From Sipunculus nudus (Eukaryota; Annelida; Sipuncula; Golfingiida; Sipunculidae), in NCBI GenBank assembly GCA_026874595.1, contig CM049319.1:56056917-56120916 (forward strand): a stretch of 64,000 nucleotides of DNA, written 5' to 3'. Each line of letters begins with the position of its first letter. Position 1 is the stretch's first letter. This document shows positions 53,431 through 63,872 of this stretch, in pieces. Position numbers and translations under genes: made by a program. The notes beneath the pieces are model-generated. The model was not told where the DNA came from and ran no database searches. It worked only from the letters and a program-made list of their open reading frames with translations.

Positions 53431-53913
53431 GGAAACTCTGTTGATTTACATAATTAGGTTAAGAATTAGATAAGTCAGCATTAAAAAATAGAGGCAGTTA
53501 CCACCACCAAAAAAAAAAAAAAAAGGTCTACAAGGCAAACCTTCTGACTGAAGAAATTCTTGCCGGCAAGAGCACAGCACCACAAAATTAACTGTAAAAA
53601 TATTTGTACATGTCTTATTGAGACAGTATTCCACTGAAAATATATATTTTATTTCAACTTTTAGAAGTAAAATGTTCCAGCATTCCTCATCTTGTTTAAT
53701 ACCATCCCCCCAGTCCTAATAAAAAGCCTGGTTACCAGGTTTATCCGCTAGTTAGTTTATAAAATCCATGTAAAATAAATAAATTTTATGTTTAAAATCT
53801 CTTTAAATGGTCTTGTGGTTTCAAGAATGAAAATACCAGGCATTAAACACTACTGCTATACAACATCACCCCTGATGATCTTCAAGGAATCTTTTTTTTC
53901 AATCAAGTAGAAA

Positions 53914-54060
53914 ATGAGTGCCTCCCCAGCTAAGAAGAAGAGCTGTCCAGCGACTGCTCTGGAACTGTTTGATGAAGTGTTTCCTCAGCTGGTAGAGGAT
54001 CTGAAGGGAGCTGGAGATAATTCTCCTGAAATCGAGGATGCCATAAAATGGTATAAAATG
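53914..54060 (+). CDS. FDPS: FDPS coding exon 1
   Basis: It encodes [20 protein letters not shown] and on to DAIKWYKM, then donor GTGAGT. TAG lies two codons before the ATG in frame and a T-rich acceptor stands just upstream, so translation starts here and an untranslated exon is spliced on. Confidence 0.88.
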
Positions 54061-57000
54061 GTGAGTTAGTTAAGGTCGGACTGTTCACAGAGAACCAGTA
54101 AAAACCACAGAAACTAAAATCAATCAAAATCAACTGGAAATCATCCAGTTTTTGGCATTTGTGCACATTATAGTTCTTTTGACTGGTAATTTGCAGAAAA
54201 AATTGTGGTCAATAATAAAATTTATAATTCATGACTTCATGGAAAACCTACACCGACTTGAAGCCATTGAATGCCCCGCACTGAGGGAAAGGTGTCACCA
54301 CCTGTAGGCCCAATCGGTCACTACACTGCTGATAGCCAGCTTGACAGGAGTGAGATGAGAAAAAAAATGTAAATTTCAGAATACTATTCATTTTTAGCTC
54401 AGCTGACTATAAGTCATCTGAGCTATAGTCTTGGTCCATTGTCCGTCGTCCGTCCGTCCGTCTGGATGTCTGTCCGTAAGACTGGCACGTTTCGACACCG
54501 TTCGACCTACGAATCTGAAATTCGGCATACAGTTAGATGTCCCCAAAATCTCCTACCATGCCAAAAATTGTGTCAATATGACTTCGTTCCTTCGAGATAT
54601 TAAGGAAAAACCTCAATTTTTTATTAGAAATCTATTTTCACACTTCAGGACTGCCTAATATCAAAACCACTCATCTGGTTTTCTTTATTTTTACCATAAA
54701 TATTCCTCTAAATGGTTCCTATGTACATGCCAGAAATTGAGTCAGTATTATTTAATTTAAAAAAGTTATGGGCCCAAATATAATGGACTTTGTAAAAAAA
54801 TGAGGAAAGATATTTTGTCACTTAAGACCAAAAGTGTTAAAGGTAGGAATTTTTTTTCAGTAATACTACTTTAAATAATCAAAATTGAATTGTATACCAA
54901 AAATTAGATCAAAATCTGTTAAATTTTTTTAAATATTGGCAAAAATATAAAATTGGTACCTTAAATTTTGCCCAAGTTTGACCATGTCACGTTTTTTTTC
55001 CTGTAACTGCTGTGGATTTAATTTTCAAAGCATGTTTTTGTTACCATTTCAACTGTTAAAACAAAAAATTTGAAACCAGTTGATCAAAAACTGTAGATTT
55101 TATTCAAGTTTTAAAGCACTATGTCATATATTGTTTACACCAAGCTAGTGTTATGCAGTTTACTAGAGCTCAGCTCCCCAGCTTCAGCTCTAAGTTCCTT
55201 AAATTTTGCATACAGTTAGATGTCCCCCAAATCCTCTACCATACTAAAAGTTTGGTCACTAGGACTGCATTCCTTTGAGATATTAAGAAAAAACTTCATT
55301 TTTCCATTAAAACCCCATTGTTACACTTTAAGATTGCCTAATATCAAAACCACTGATCTGACTTTGATGATATATAATATACATATTTTTCTATACATTC
55401 GCTATGCATATGCCAGAAATGATGTCAGTATCGTGTAATTGTTTTAAGTTCTAGGCCCAACCATAATGCACTTTGTAAAAAATCAAGAAATATATTTACT
55501 CTCTTAACATGAAAATTGCTGAAGGTAGACATTTTTTGCCAGGGATATAACATTATTTAATCAAGATTCAATTGTATTCCCGAAATTAGTTTTGAATTTT
55601 TCAAATTTTATAAGTTATTAGCATAAATATAAAATCAGTACCTTAAATTTTGCCCAACTTTGGCCATGGCATGTTTTTTCCCTGTAAGCACTGTTGATTT
55701 AATTTTCATATCTTGCACTGGTAAGGATTTAAGCTTCTAAATTCTGAAGTTATAAAAGGAATTGGTCAAAAACTAGCTTTTATGAAAGTTTTTATGAGAC
55801 CATATCACAACTTGGCTGTACTGAAGCCCCTCTTTTATGTCCCCACATTGACCTTTCAGGCCAATTATGCATGCTTGAAGCGAGGCACTCTGCAGCCAGC
55901 CAGCTCTTGGGTGGCTTTAACTGGATCTAACTGTCCAACCCCATCCGCTAGTATTTGTTTAGGCCATAAACATAACAATAAACTTTTTTTTTAATATTTG
56001 GTTTATGATAAGAATTTTAAAAAATAAATGGAAAGGAATTTATAGTTAATGAGTTACAGGGGATTACCTTGCAATTACTGATCATTTATGGATCTTCCAT
56101 GGATGGCCAAAATTGTATTTCAAATAACACCATGCAGTCACCATTGGGTATTTTTCATTTCAACCATAAAAATGCAAAATAAATAATTAAAATAAATTGT
56201 TGTTTACTATTAGGGATTATATGAAGCAAGATAATGATAGACAAGGATGCAGTTGATTATATTAAATTAATCTAAATTTCCAGGTCTTTTCCAGGTCTTT
56301 AACTTGTTGGTTTATATTTATTACAAAATTATAATAATAAATAAATATGTCAAAAATTTAAAATATTACTCAGACAAGTGTTCATTAAAGATTTTAATTT
56401 GTTTGACTTATAACTCATGGTTGTATCAGTTGTTACATGAGACCGGCTAAATAATCAAAATTTATATTGCTGGTCCTTTATTTCAGTTCATAAAATTAAA
56501 CATTCCCAACTCCAGTTTGCTCCTGGTATGATATATTGGGTGTTTTGATCCTTGGATTAATTTTAACACATGTATTAGTTTTATAGCTGAGAATACTTTT
56601 CTTTTTTTCCTGATACCATTTAAAAAATATAAATATTCAAATTTTTCCTGTTAGTGCTGTGGATATAATTTTCACAGCATGTACACATTAACATTTCATC
56701 TGTTAAAATCTGAAATTTGAAACCAATTGATCAAAAACTGTAGATTTTATTCAAGTTTCCAGGTACCATGTCTTCATTGTTTGCATTAGATCAGTATAAA
56801 TGCAGTATACTGGGCAGTTACATAACACCTTCAGGTCTGACCTACTGCCACTGTGAGTGTCTGGGTCAGGCTGGGTCAGGCAGTAATTACCAGAGAGCCT
56901 CTCTTTCTCTCTCTCTCTGGCAGTCTAGGTCTCTTTCTCTCTCTTTCTCTCCTCTGCTTCTTCTCTTTCTTTCTCCATCTTTCTTTCTCTCTTTCTCTCT

Positions 57001-60000
57001 TTCTCTCTCTTTCTCTCTCTCTCTCTCTCCCTAATTGCCTCCCTTGCTCCCTCCATCCCATTCTGTTGACAGGTACTATAAACTAGATACATTAGCTATA
57101 AATGTTGATGCAATTTAGAAATGTGAATCAACTGAAATATTCACAATCACATGTATGTTATACTGTAAATTTATAGTAACATTCGGAAACTTGGATTAAA
57201 ATTATGTAATGAAAAAAAGGAATAAATGCAAATATTGTTAATTTTTTTTTGGCTCAGTAGAATTGGGAAAAAAATTATTTGCTTTGTTTCTCCATCTTTC
57301 TTTCTGTTTTAAATATTTAATGTTTATGAATAAACTTTTTTTTTATAAGCAATGTGGAATTAAATTTCATATCCTGTATGTATATGCAAGGGTGTTGTAA
57401 CTCTCACCATCCCCTTCTTCATCCCACTGAGGCTTTGCTCCTTGGCACTGTGAACAATAGTTCTATGGCTATAGCATAAAATTTAATAATTAAAGAAAAT
57501 ATCTACAGAGAGACAGAGGCTTTGTAACTCTGATCATAACACAACACCCCTCCCCCCCCCCCCCCCCCATCAAGTCATTGCACCTGTGGAATGAGGACGT
57601 TATGGCAACTGTATACATATCATAAAATTGATAAAAAAGGTTTACCAAATAAATTGGATCTCATCAGACAAATGTGTAAACTGTTTAACTGTCAACAGCT
57701 TATCAAAAAGGTAACCAATGGAAAGGCATGGTCAGGTCTCAAATATTATTTGCAACATTTTCTTCAATCAGTACTGTTGACCATTTGTCCATAGGTACCT
57801 ATGTACATGCCAGAAATTATGTCAATATTATGTAATATGTAGACGTGAGGGGCATCAAAATAATGCACCTTGTCAAGACCGATCTTGTCAAGATATTATG
57901 TCATACAGTCACAAATTCATAAATCCCCTCATTAGTATAGTTAATCATAACCTTTTATCTGTCAAATTGAACTCTTGCAGTTTTCCATACACTATAGATC
58001 CTTCAACAAATAGCCTTATCATCATTATACCACTGCTTAGCATACTGTCATTGCATTCATATTTGCTCAAATAAATTGCTTTTTTCAACCCCTCCCAAAT
58101 AAATAAAAAATAAACCACTATATTTTACTCCATATTAATCCATCAGTCAGGTTATTTCATATATCATTTACTCACATATTACATTATATTCCTTTATAAA
58201 ACCCAACATGACCATGATATTCTAAGCTTTATCTACTCAATATAGTATCACAATGGTGATACATTTATAGTCCAATCAGGATCAGCTGAGCGCCGTGACC
58301 CATGGGTCCCTTGTTAGCTTAGCTGACTATAAGTCAACTGAGCTATAGCCATAGTCCTTTGTCTGTCAGCTGTGCGTCCGTCTGTCCGTAAAACACTGCT
58401 TTATACATTAACCATTTACCATTTACTTCTGTGGGCTTTGCTGACATAATTTAAGTCATGTTGAAGTCTGGTCAGGTGCTTTACTGCCTGCAGTATGTAG
58501 GTCCAATTCTCCCCTGAGAAGTCCATATTACTGTGGGTCTCATGCCACTTACCACAGTTTGCATACTGCGGGCCCGGTAAACACTTAATGATAAAATAAC
58601 TAGAGCAGAAAAAAATTTTTTTTTTTCGCTTACCGCATATCGCGCCCAGTAAACGCAGCTTTATAGTGATATCAAGGGCCTGTGAAATGGGGTATAGAAT
58701 ATTCAATGTTTCCTCATAAGCCTGATAAGGCTATTTTTATATTAAATGTAATTATACAGGAATTCTTCATAATAGAAGTACTTTTATAAATAAAATGCTC
58801 ATTATACCATTTTGCAATTAATTTATTTGAATATGTCTTGAAAAAAAAATGAGATTTACAATGTTTCCATTCAAACTCCTGTAAATTTACAACAAAGTGT
58901 ACAGCTAAGTGTTTTGTTTGTGTTATTTGGTGGTTAAGGATTTGATTACTGTTATTATTTTTATTATGATTAAACTATTGTTGTATCCCCAGACAAAGTT
59001 GGGGGATACTATGTTTTCATACCGGTCCCGCCGCCGCTGCCGCCGCCGCCGCCGCCGCATATAAATCTTGTTGGCGCGATAACCCAAAAAATATTTCACG
59101 GAACTTTATCAAACTTGGTATATGTATAGATATGGGTAAGAGGACGACGCCTATTTAAAATGAGGTCATGACCTTTAAAAGGAGAGTGACCCTGACCTTG
59201 AATAGGTCCAATTTTAGGGAAAATCACACAAATTCTTTAATATCTCAAGAAATCTTGCATGGATTTATCCCAAAATCAAGTTGATGGAAGATCATGGATA
59301 GGGTTGTCATGTTCCAGAAAATGGTGGCGCCACCTATTATTCTTTACTTGTTTTCATGCCGTTTAATACCCCCAAAATTGCCACCTTACAGTACTGTGAG
59401 CATTATAAGTCAAAAACTAATGGACAGATTTCTTTTATATTATGCATATACATAGGTATGGGTTATTGGATGATGTTTATTTAAATTGGGGTCATGACCT
59501 TTCCTATGATAGTGGCCTTGACCTTGAATATTGCCATATATGGTGAAAATCACACACCTCTTACGATATCTCCAGTGTTGATAGCCATATGGATTTCAAA
59601 CATGACTTATGTATGGCCCACCACTAAAGTAAGAACCCTATAGGTTCTAGGGTCCTGAGGTCAAAGGTCAAGGTCACTGGACTGGCATTTTAAAAGATAC
59701 TATGGATGCATTTTAAGCCAAACTTTCATCCCAGGTCTTCCATCTTGAATATATAGCTCACTTGCCAATAGTGGATGATCCATATAAATTTTTGGGTCAC
59801 AAGGTCAAAGGTCAAGGCCACAGGAGCTATCTGTCCAAAAATTAGTTTCTGGATGATAATTCCTGCTTTTATTGATGTATTGATTTCAAATTTGACCTAT
59901 ATATGTCCCATTGAAAAAGCAAAACTCCAATTGATTTTGGGGTCATGAGGTCAAAGGTCAAGGTCACAGGACACATCTTTAAAAAGATTGTGGATGCATT

Positions 60001-62985
60001 CTCAGCCAAACATTTCATCTCAGACCTTTCATCTTGCACATATAAGTCATCTGCCAATAGAGGAAGACCCCTATCAATTTTGAGGTCACAAGGTCAAAGG
60101 TGAAGGTCACAGGAGCCATCTGTCCAAAAATTAGTTTCTGGATGATAATTCCTGCTTTTATTGATGTATGGATTTCAAACTTGACTTGTATTTGACCCAT
60201 TGGAAAAGCAAGACCCGAATTGATTTTGGGGTCATGAGGTCAAAGGTCAAGGTCACAGGACACATCTTTATAAAGATTGTGAATGCATTTTCAGCCAAAC
60301 AATTCATCTCAGATCTTTCATCTTGCACATATAGTTCACCTGCCAAGAGTGAAAAACCCCTGTCAATTTTGAGGTCACAAGGTCACAGGTGAAGGTCACA
60401 GGAGCCATCTGTCCAAAAATTAGTTTCTGGATGATAATTCCTGCTTTTATTGATGTATGGTTTTCAAACTTGACTTGTATATGTCCCATTGGAAAAGCAA
60501 GACCAAAATTAATTTTGGGGTCATGAGGTCAAAGGTCAAGATCACAGGACACATCTTTAAAAAGATGTGGATGCATTTCAGCCAAACATTTCATCTCAGA
60601 TCTACCATCTTGCACATATAGTTCTCCTGCCAAGAGAGGAAGAAAACTATCAATATAAGGTCACAAGGTCAAAGGTGAAGGTCAACATCTTCAACAAGAT
60701 TGTGGATTGTTAGATGGAAGAAACAATAAATATGCCAAGTGTCAGTATATGCTGCTAAAAATGGGGGTCTGTTCTTAAAGGGGGGGGGGGGGCCTACTAT
60801 GTCTGGGGATTCTCTGGCACCTGCGGTGCCAAGAAATGTCTAGTTGTTATTATTATTATTATTATTATTATCTCTATTCTCGTATTAATAAAAGATAATA
60901 ATACTTGTACTTTTCAGGTCAATGAATACAATGTACCTTTTGGGAAGAAGAATCGTGGCTTGACGGTCGTTCACTCATACAAGTTCATCAAAGGTGATGA
61001 GGCTACGGAGGAAGATCTCCATCTCGCTCGCATCATCGGCTGGTGCATTGAATGGGTAGGTCAAGGTTTCCAGACTTCATACCTCTGATTGATGAGCCAG
61101 GGAATATACTATGTTGTTATCACATAAAGCTATACTTCATCTTTTCAACTGTTTTTGGGGGCTCTAAGAGTGGTCAAACTTGTCTGTATCATGAATTATA
61201 AATAAGCCAGTTGAGGGGTCACAAATGCTCCTTGTGATACGTAGAATATTTTGTTATTAATCACATTTCACCATTATTAAAATGACTCCTATATTATTGA
61301 GAGTCTGACAGAATAACAGGAGATGGTGGTGTATAAACCTGTTACATGTTATGTCTGGTACATATTGTATATATGCTATCAGTCTTATTTGTAGTGGGTT
61401 GTCATAATTGGGGCTGTAAGGGTACATTATTTCACAACACTATGCAAATCATTATACTTTCCCTGCCATGTGTGATATTATAATATAAATTTTATTATGA
61501 TTTAAATTCCAAATCAGAGTTCCTTTTTTGTTCAAAGAAGATTTACAACTTTGTGGTCACACCCAGAAAACCAAGCCAAACCCCTGCTTAAGAAACACTT
61601 TGTGAAAATAAACTAACACCCTGTATAAAGAGTATAATTTTCCCCTACTTCCTTGGAAGGAACTGGGGACATTGATTTGGGTTTGTCTGTCTATCCCTCT
61701 TGTCTGTCCGTCTGTCAGGTTTCCATGTGATAACTTCCCTAATGCTTACCATGGTTGGGATTGGTTTTGGAGTGTCTGTCTCACAAGATAATAATACAGT
61801 ATGATATTTAATTTTTTGATATGATGAATCAGCACATTTAGTTCACTAATCACCAACAGATGTTGCTAGCAGTGGACATAATATACTTGATATTTTTGTG
61901 GTAACTGTCAGGTGCTTCCATTTTTGAGCATGGTTTAAACTATCTGTTCTTGGTCACCACAGACTTGAAAATCATCCCGGACTTGGAGGCGGAAGCAGGG
62001 AACATCAACTCCTTGAATTTGCTTGTTTACTAATGGATTCAGGTCTAAAAAATTAAGCATCTGTGGCTGTAGATTCAGATGCAGACCTTAAAATAAATAT
62101 AGTCCTATACTCCTTACACATGGCAACTGTTCCTTAACCATATGACTATTGCAGATTGCAGAAACTAGTTTGGAGCTTTCACACATTAAAAAAACCAAAA
62201 CAGTTTTGGCCACCACCCCAAAGACAAGATATGAAGCAATAATAAGGAAAAAACAGGTTTGTTTAACATTTCATTGCTTAATGAAATCTCCATCCACATT
62301 GAAACAGTCTACATTTAAATTTGGATTAAACTGATTTGAATGAGTCAAATACGCCATATGGGGTTTAAGTTGAGGACAACACTATCAAAATGATATAATA
62401 AGCTGTTATTTGTTACATTAATTTCAACTTTTTTTTCAGCTTCAAGCCTTCTTCTTGGTATCAGATGACATCATGGATGGCTCAATAACCAGGAGAGGTC
62501 AGCCATGTTGGTATAAAAAGGTCAGCTGCATAAATTTGCATAAATTACTATTAAGGTCAGCAGCATATATTTGCATATATTACTAAAAAGTTCAGCAGCA
62601 TATATTTGCATAAATCCCATAAAAAAAACATATTTACATTTAAACTATATCATTACATTATGTTTACAATGCAAGGTATCTATTATGTTGACAATTACAT
62701 CCTTATATTTTCATTCCACTTGATGTTGAAATTTATATAAATATATTTCTAATTATTCTAAAAAGCAGAAAATTACTTTTATTGTGACTGTGTTAGATGT
62801 TTTATTCATTTAAAATCACTTTATATATATTATATCAGTATATCTCTTATATGTTTTTGCAGGACAACGTTGGTTTGATAGCGATCAATGATTCGTTCTA
62901 CCTCGAGAGTGCTATATACCAGGTCCTGAAAAAATACATCCGTGACAAACCATACTACCTGAATATCATAGAGCTGTTTCATGAT
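53914..62985 (+). CDS. FDPS: Farnesyl diphosphate synthase, coding exons 1-4 (gene continues past the window)
   Basis: Exons 53914-54060, 60918-61055, 62440-62520 and 62863-62985 join in phase 0 with GT-AG introns to give the N-terminal 163 residues of a family usually about 350 long. The enzyme condenses isopentenyl diphosphate with dimethylallyl and geranyl diphosphate to give farnesyl diphosphate in the isoprenoid pathway. Visible signatures are [10 protein letters not shown] (isopentenyl diphosphate binding), [13 protein letters not shown] with the first DDxxD motif, ITRRG, and [10 protein letters not shown]. The two Phe residues before DDIMD are the chain-length residues expected for a C15 product. 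The second aspartate motif and C-terminus lie outside. The N-terminus [10 protein letters not shown] shows no clear transit peptide. The first intron (6.9 kb) holds two HINEs, and an upstream non-coding exon is likely. Confidence 0.95.
54391..58314 (+). mobile_element. HINE, AGCTCAGCTGA family, copy E (3.9 kb)
   Basis: The 5' end is TTTTTAGCTCAGCTGACTAT with hairpin partner AGTCATCTGAGCTATAG. The 3' end is TCAGCTGAGC, palindrome GACCCATGGGTC (58297-58308), CCTTGTT. The interior repeats a segment of about 680 bp (for example GCATACAGTTAGATGTCCCC at about 54525 and 55207), plus later insertions. It lies in FDPS intron 1. Confidence 0.75.
56896..57033. repeat. Pyrimidine-rich CT/CTTT microsatellite
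   Basis: A long run of TCTC and TTTC units. The Ser/Leu-rich frame across it is simple-sequence translation. Confidence 0.95.
58315..58395 (+). mobile_element. 5' end of a second AGCTCAGCTGA HINE, directly abutting copy E
   Basis: AGCTTAGCTGACTATAAGTC and its fold-back partner start at the base after CCTTGTT of copy E, followed by GTCTGTC-type sequence. It is then truncated. Confidence 0.72.
58982..60843 (+). mobile_element. HINE, TGTATCCCCAGACA family
   Basis: The 5' end TGTATCCCCAGACAAAG folds on GGGGGATACT. ATCCCCAGACA pairs with TGTCTGGGGAT at 60800-60810. The 3' hairpin GGCACC-TGC-GGTGCC (60816-60830) is followed by CTAG at 60840-60843 and TT. A GCC-rich run stands near the 5' end. The core is a ~288-bp dimeric array rich in AGGTCA sites. 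It lies in FDPS intron 1. Confidence 0.87.
59640..60700 (+). repeat. ~288-bp dimeric tandem repeat rich in AGGTCA
   Basis: CCAAAAATTAGTTTCTGGAT recurs at about 59834, 60124 and 60413. Within each period AGGTCAAAGGTCAAGGTCA or a close variant occurs twice, about 143 bp apart. Confidence 0.92.
60843..60872. repeat. (TTA)n microsatellite
   Basis: A TTATTATTA run beginning at the 3' insertion boundary of the HINE. Confidence 0.9.
60918..61055 (+). CDS. FDPS: FDPS coding exon 2
   Basis: Acceptor TACTTTTCAG, 46 codons, donor GTAGGT. It encodes [20 protein letters not shown] and ends GWCIEW, matching the allylic/isopentenyl binding part of FDPS. Confidence 0.95.
61635..62032 (+). mobile_element. 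HINE-like element, GGGGACATTGATTT family (N), copy 1
   Basis: The 5' region folds (CCCC...TTCCTTGGAA...GGGGACATTGATT) and is followed by GTCTGTC-type sequence. The far end reads GGGAACATCAACTCC, then GAATTTGCTTGTT. It matches 63441-63872 end to end in layout. Confidence 0.6.
62440..62520 (+). CDS. FDPS: FDPS coding exon 3 (first aspartate-rich motif)
   Basis: 27 codons, [20 protein letters not shown] and more, with acceptor TTTTTTCAG and donor GTCAGC. The magnesium-binding DDIMD motif is intact. The donor and following bases are repeated downstream. Confidence 0.97.
62521..62625 (+). repeat. ~37-bp tandem repeat starting at the FDPS exon 3 donor
   Basis: AAGGTCAGC(T/A)GCATA with TTTGCATA and an ATTACTA spacer occurs three times. 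The first copy is the exon-intron junction itself. Confidence 0.82.
62863..62985 (+). CDS. FDPS: FDPS coding exon 4
   Basis: 41 codons, [20 protein letters not shown] to [10 protein letters not shown], with acceptor TTTTTGCAG and donor GTAAGT. The last 29 coding bases plus the donor are duplicated 39 bp downstream, with the donor there changed to GCATGT. Confidence 0.95.
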
Positions 62986-63034
62986 GTAAGTCTCTACCTA
63001 TATATCATAAAACTGTTTCATGATGCATGTCTCA
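62957..63034 (+). repeat. 39-bp tandem duplication across the FDPS exon 4 donor
   Basis: TACCTGAATATCATAGAGCT followed by GTTTCATGATGTAAGTCTC is repeated 39 bp later as a diverged copy in which GTAAGT is GCATGT. Confidence 0.88.
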
Positions 63035-63440
63035 AACAACATTACATCAGACTTTGACCCATCAATATAAAAGTTCTTACAGAGTGGTCATGCTGCATTT
63101 GTTCTTTAATTTATTCTACTTCACCACTGCTTTCACTAGCCCCTTATACAAAGTATTGCCAGCAGGGAATGCATGGTCACAGTGCTAGGAATGTTCTGAC
63201 CAATAAGAGCTTTGTACTAGAGGTCTGACTAAGTTGCAACACTGCATGCTCATGGTTGGAACATTCTTGGCCCAAAAAAATTTTTGAATTTTTACATAAT
63301 AATGGTAACAGCTGTATTTTTGAGGATACGCCAGGCAAACTTTTGTCTTATAATCTATCCGTAAGCATTTTTGCTCAATTCTTTCCAAATAAATGCTTTC
63401 TAGATGTAATGTGTGTATTATTTGCAGTATTTCCTATTTT

Positions 63441-63872
63441 ATTGTCCCCAGCTCTGTAGATGCGGGGGACATTGATTTAGGTATGTCTGTCTAACTGTCT
63501 GTCTGTCTGTCAGTTTTTTTTTCGTTTCTGTGCAATAACATTCCTAAATTTTATCTGATTTCATTCAAATTTGGATCAGTGATTGATTTCATGCATACCT
63601 CAGTTAGGATTGGTTTTGGAGTGTCTATCTGAAAAATATTTCTCTCCAGCTCAAAAACAAAATTATAAACTTTTGGTCCTATTTCTCAATGTGTTTTAGT
63701 TTTTATGTTCCCCTGCAGGTGTCTCCACATTTCATAGTGCATCTGTTTTAAGTTTTTATTAAGTTGTGCCCTCAAGATTTTCTCCACATGTCATAATTTT
63801 GGTTGCTTATCAAGCATGAAAGACAACAAGACCCCAAAGTGGGGGACATTAATTTCACGAATTTGCTTGTTC
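63441..63872 (+). mobile_element. HINE-like element, GGGGACATTGATTT family (N), copy 2
   Basis: It starts TTGTCCCCAGCTC and folds on GCGGGGGACATTGATT, then a GTCTGTCTGTCTGTC tract. The end reads GTGGGGGACATTAATTTC and ATTTGCTTGTT. The inverted pairing of TGTCCCC with GGGGGACA fits the HINE plan. Confidence 0.65.

Noticed and set aside
56768-57086. Ser/Leu-rich frame of about 80-90 residues
   Set aside because: It is translation of a CT/CTTT microsatellite.
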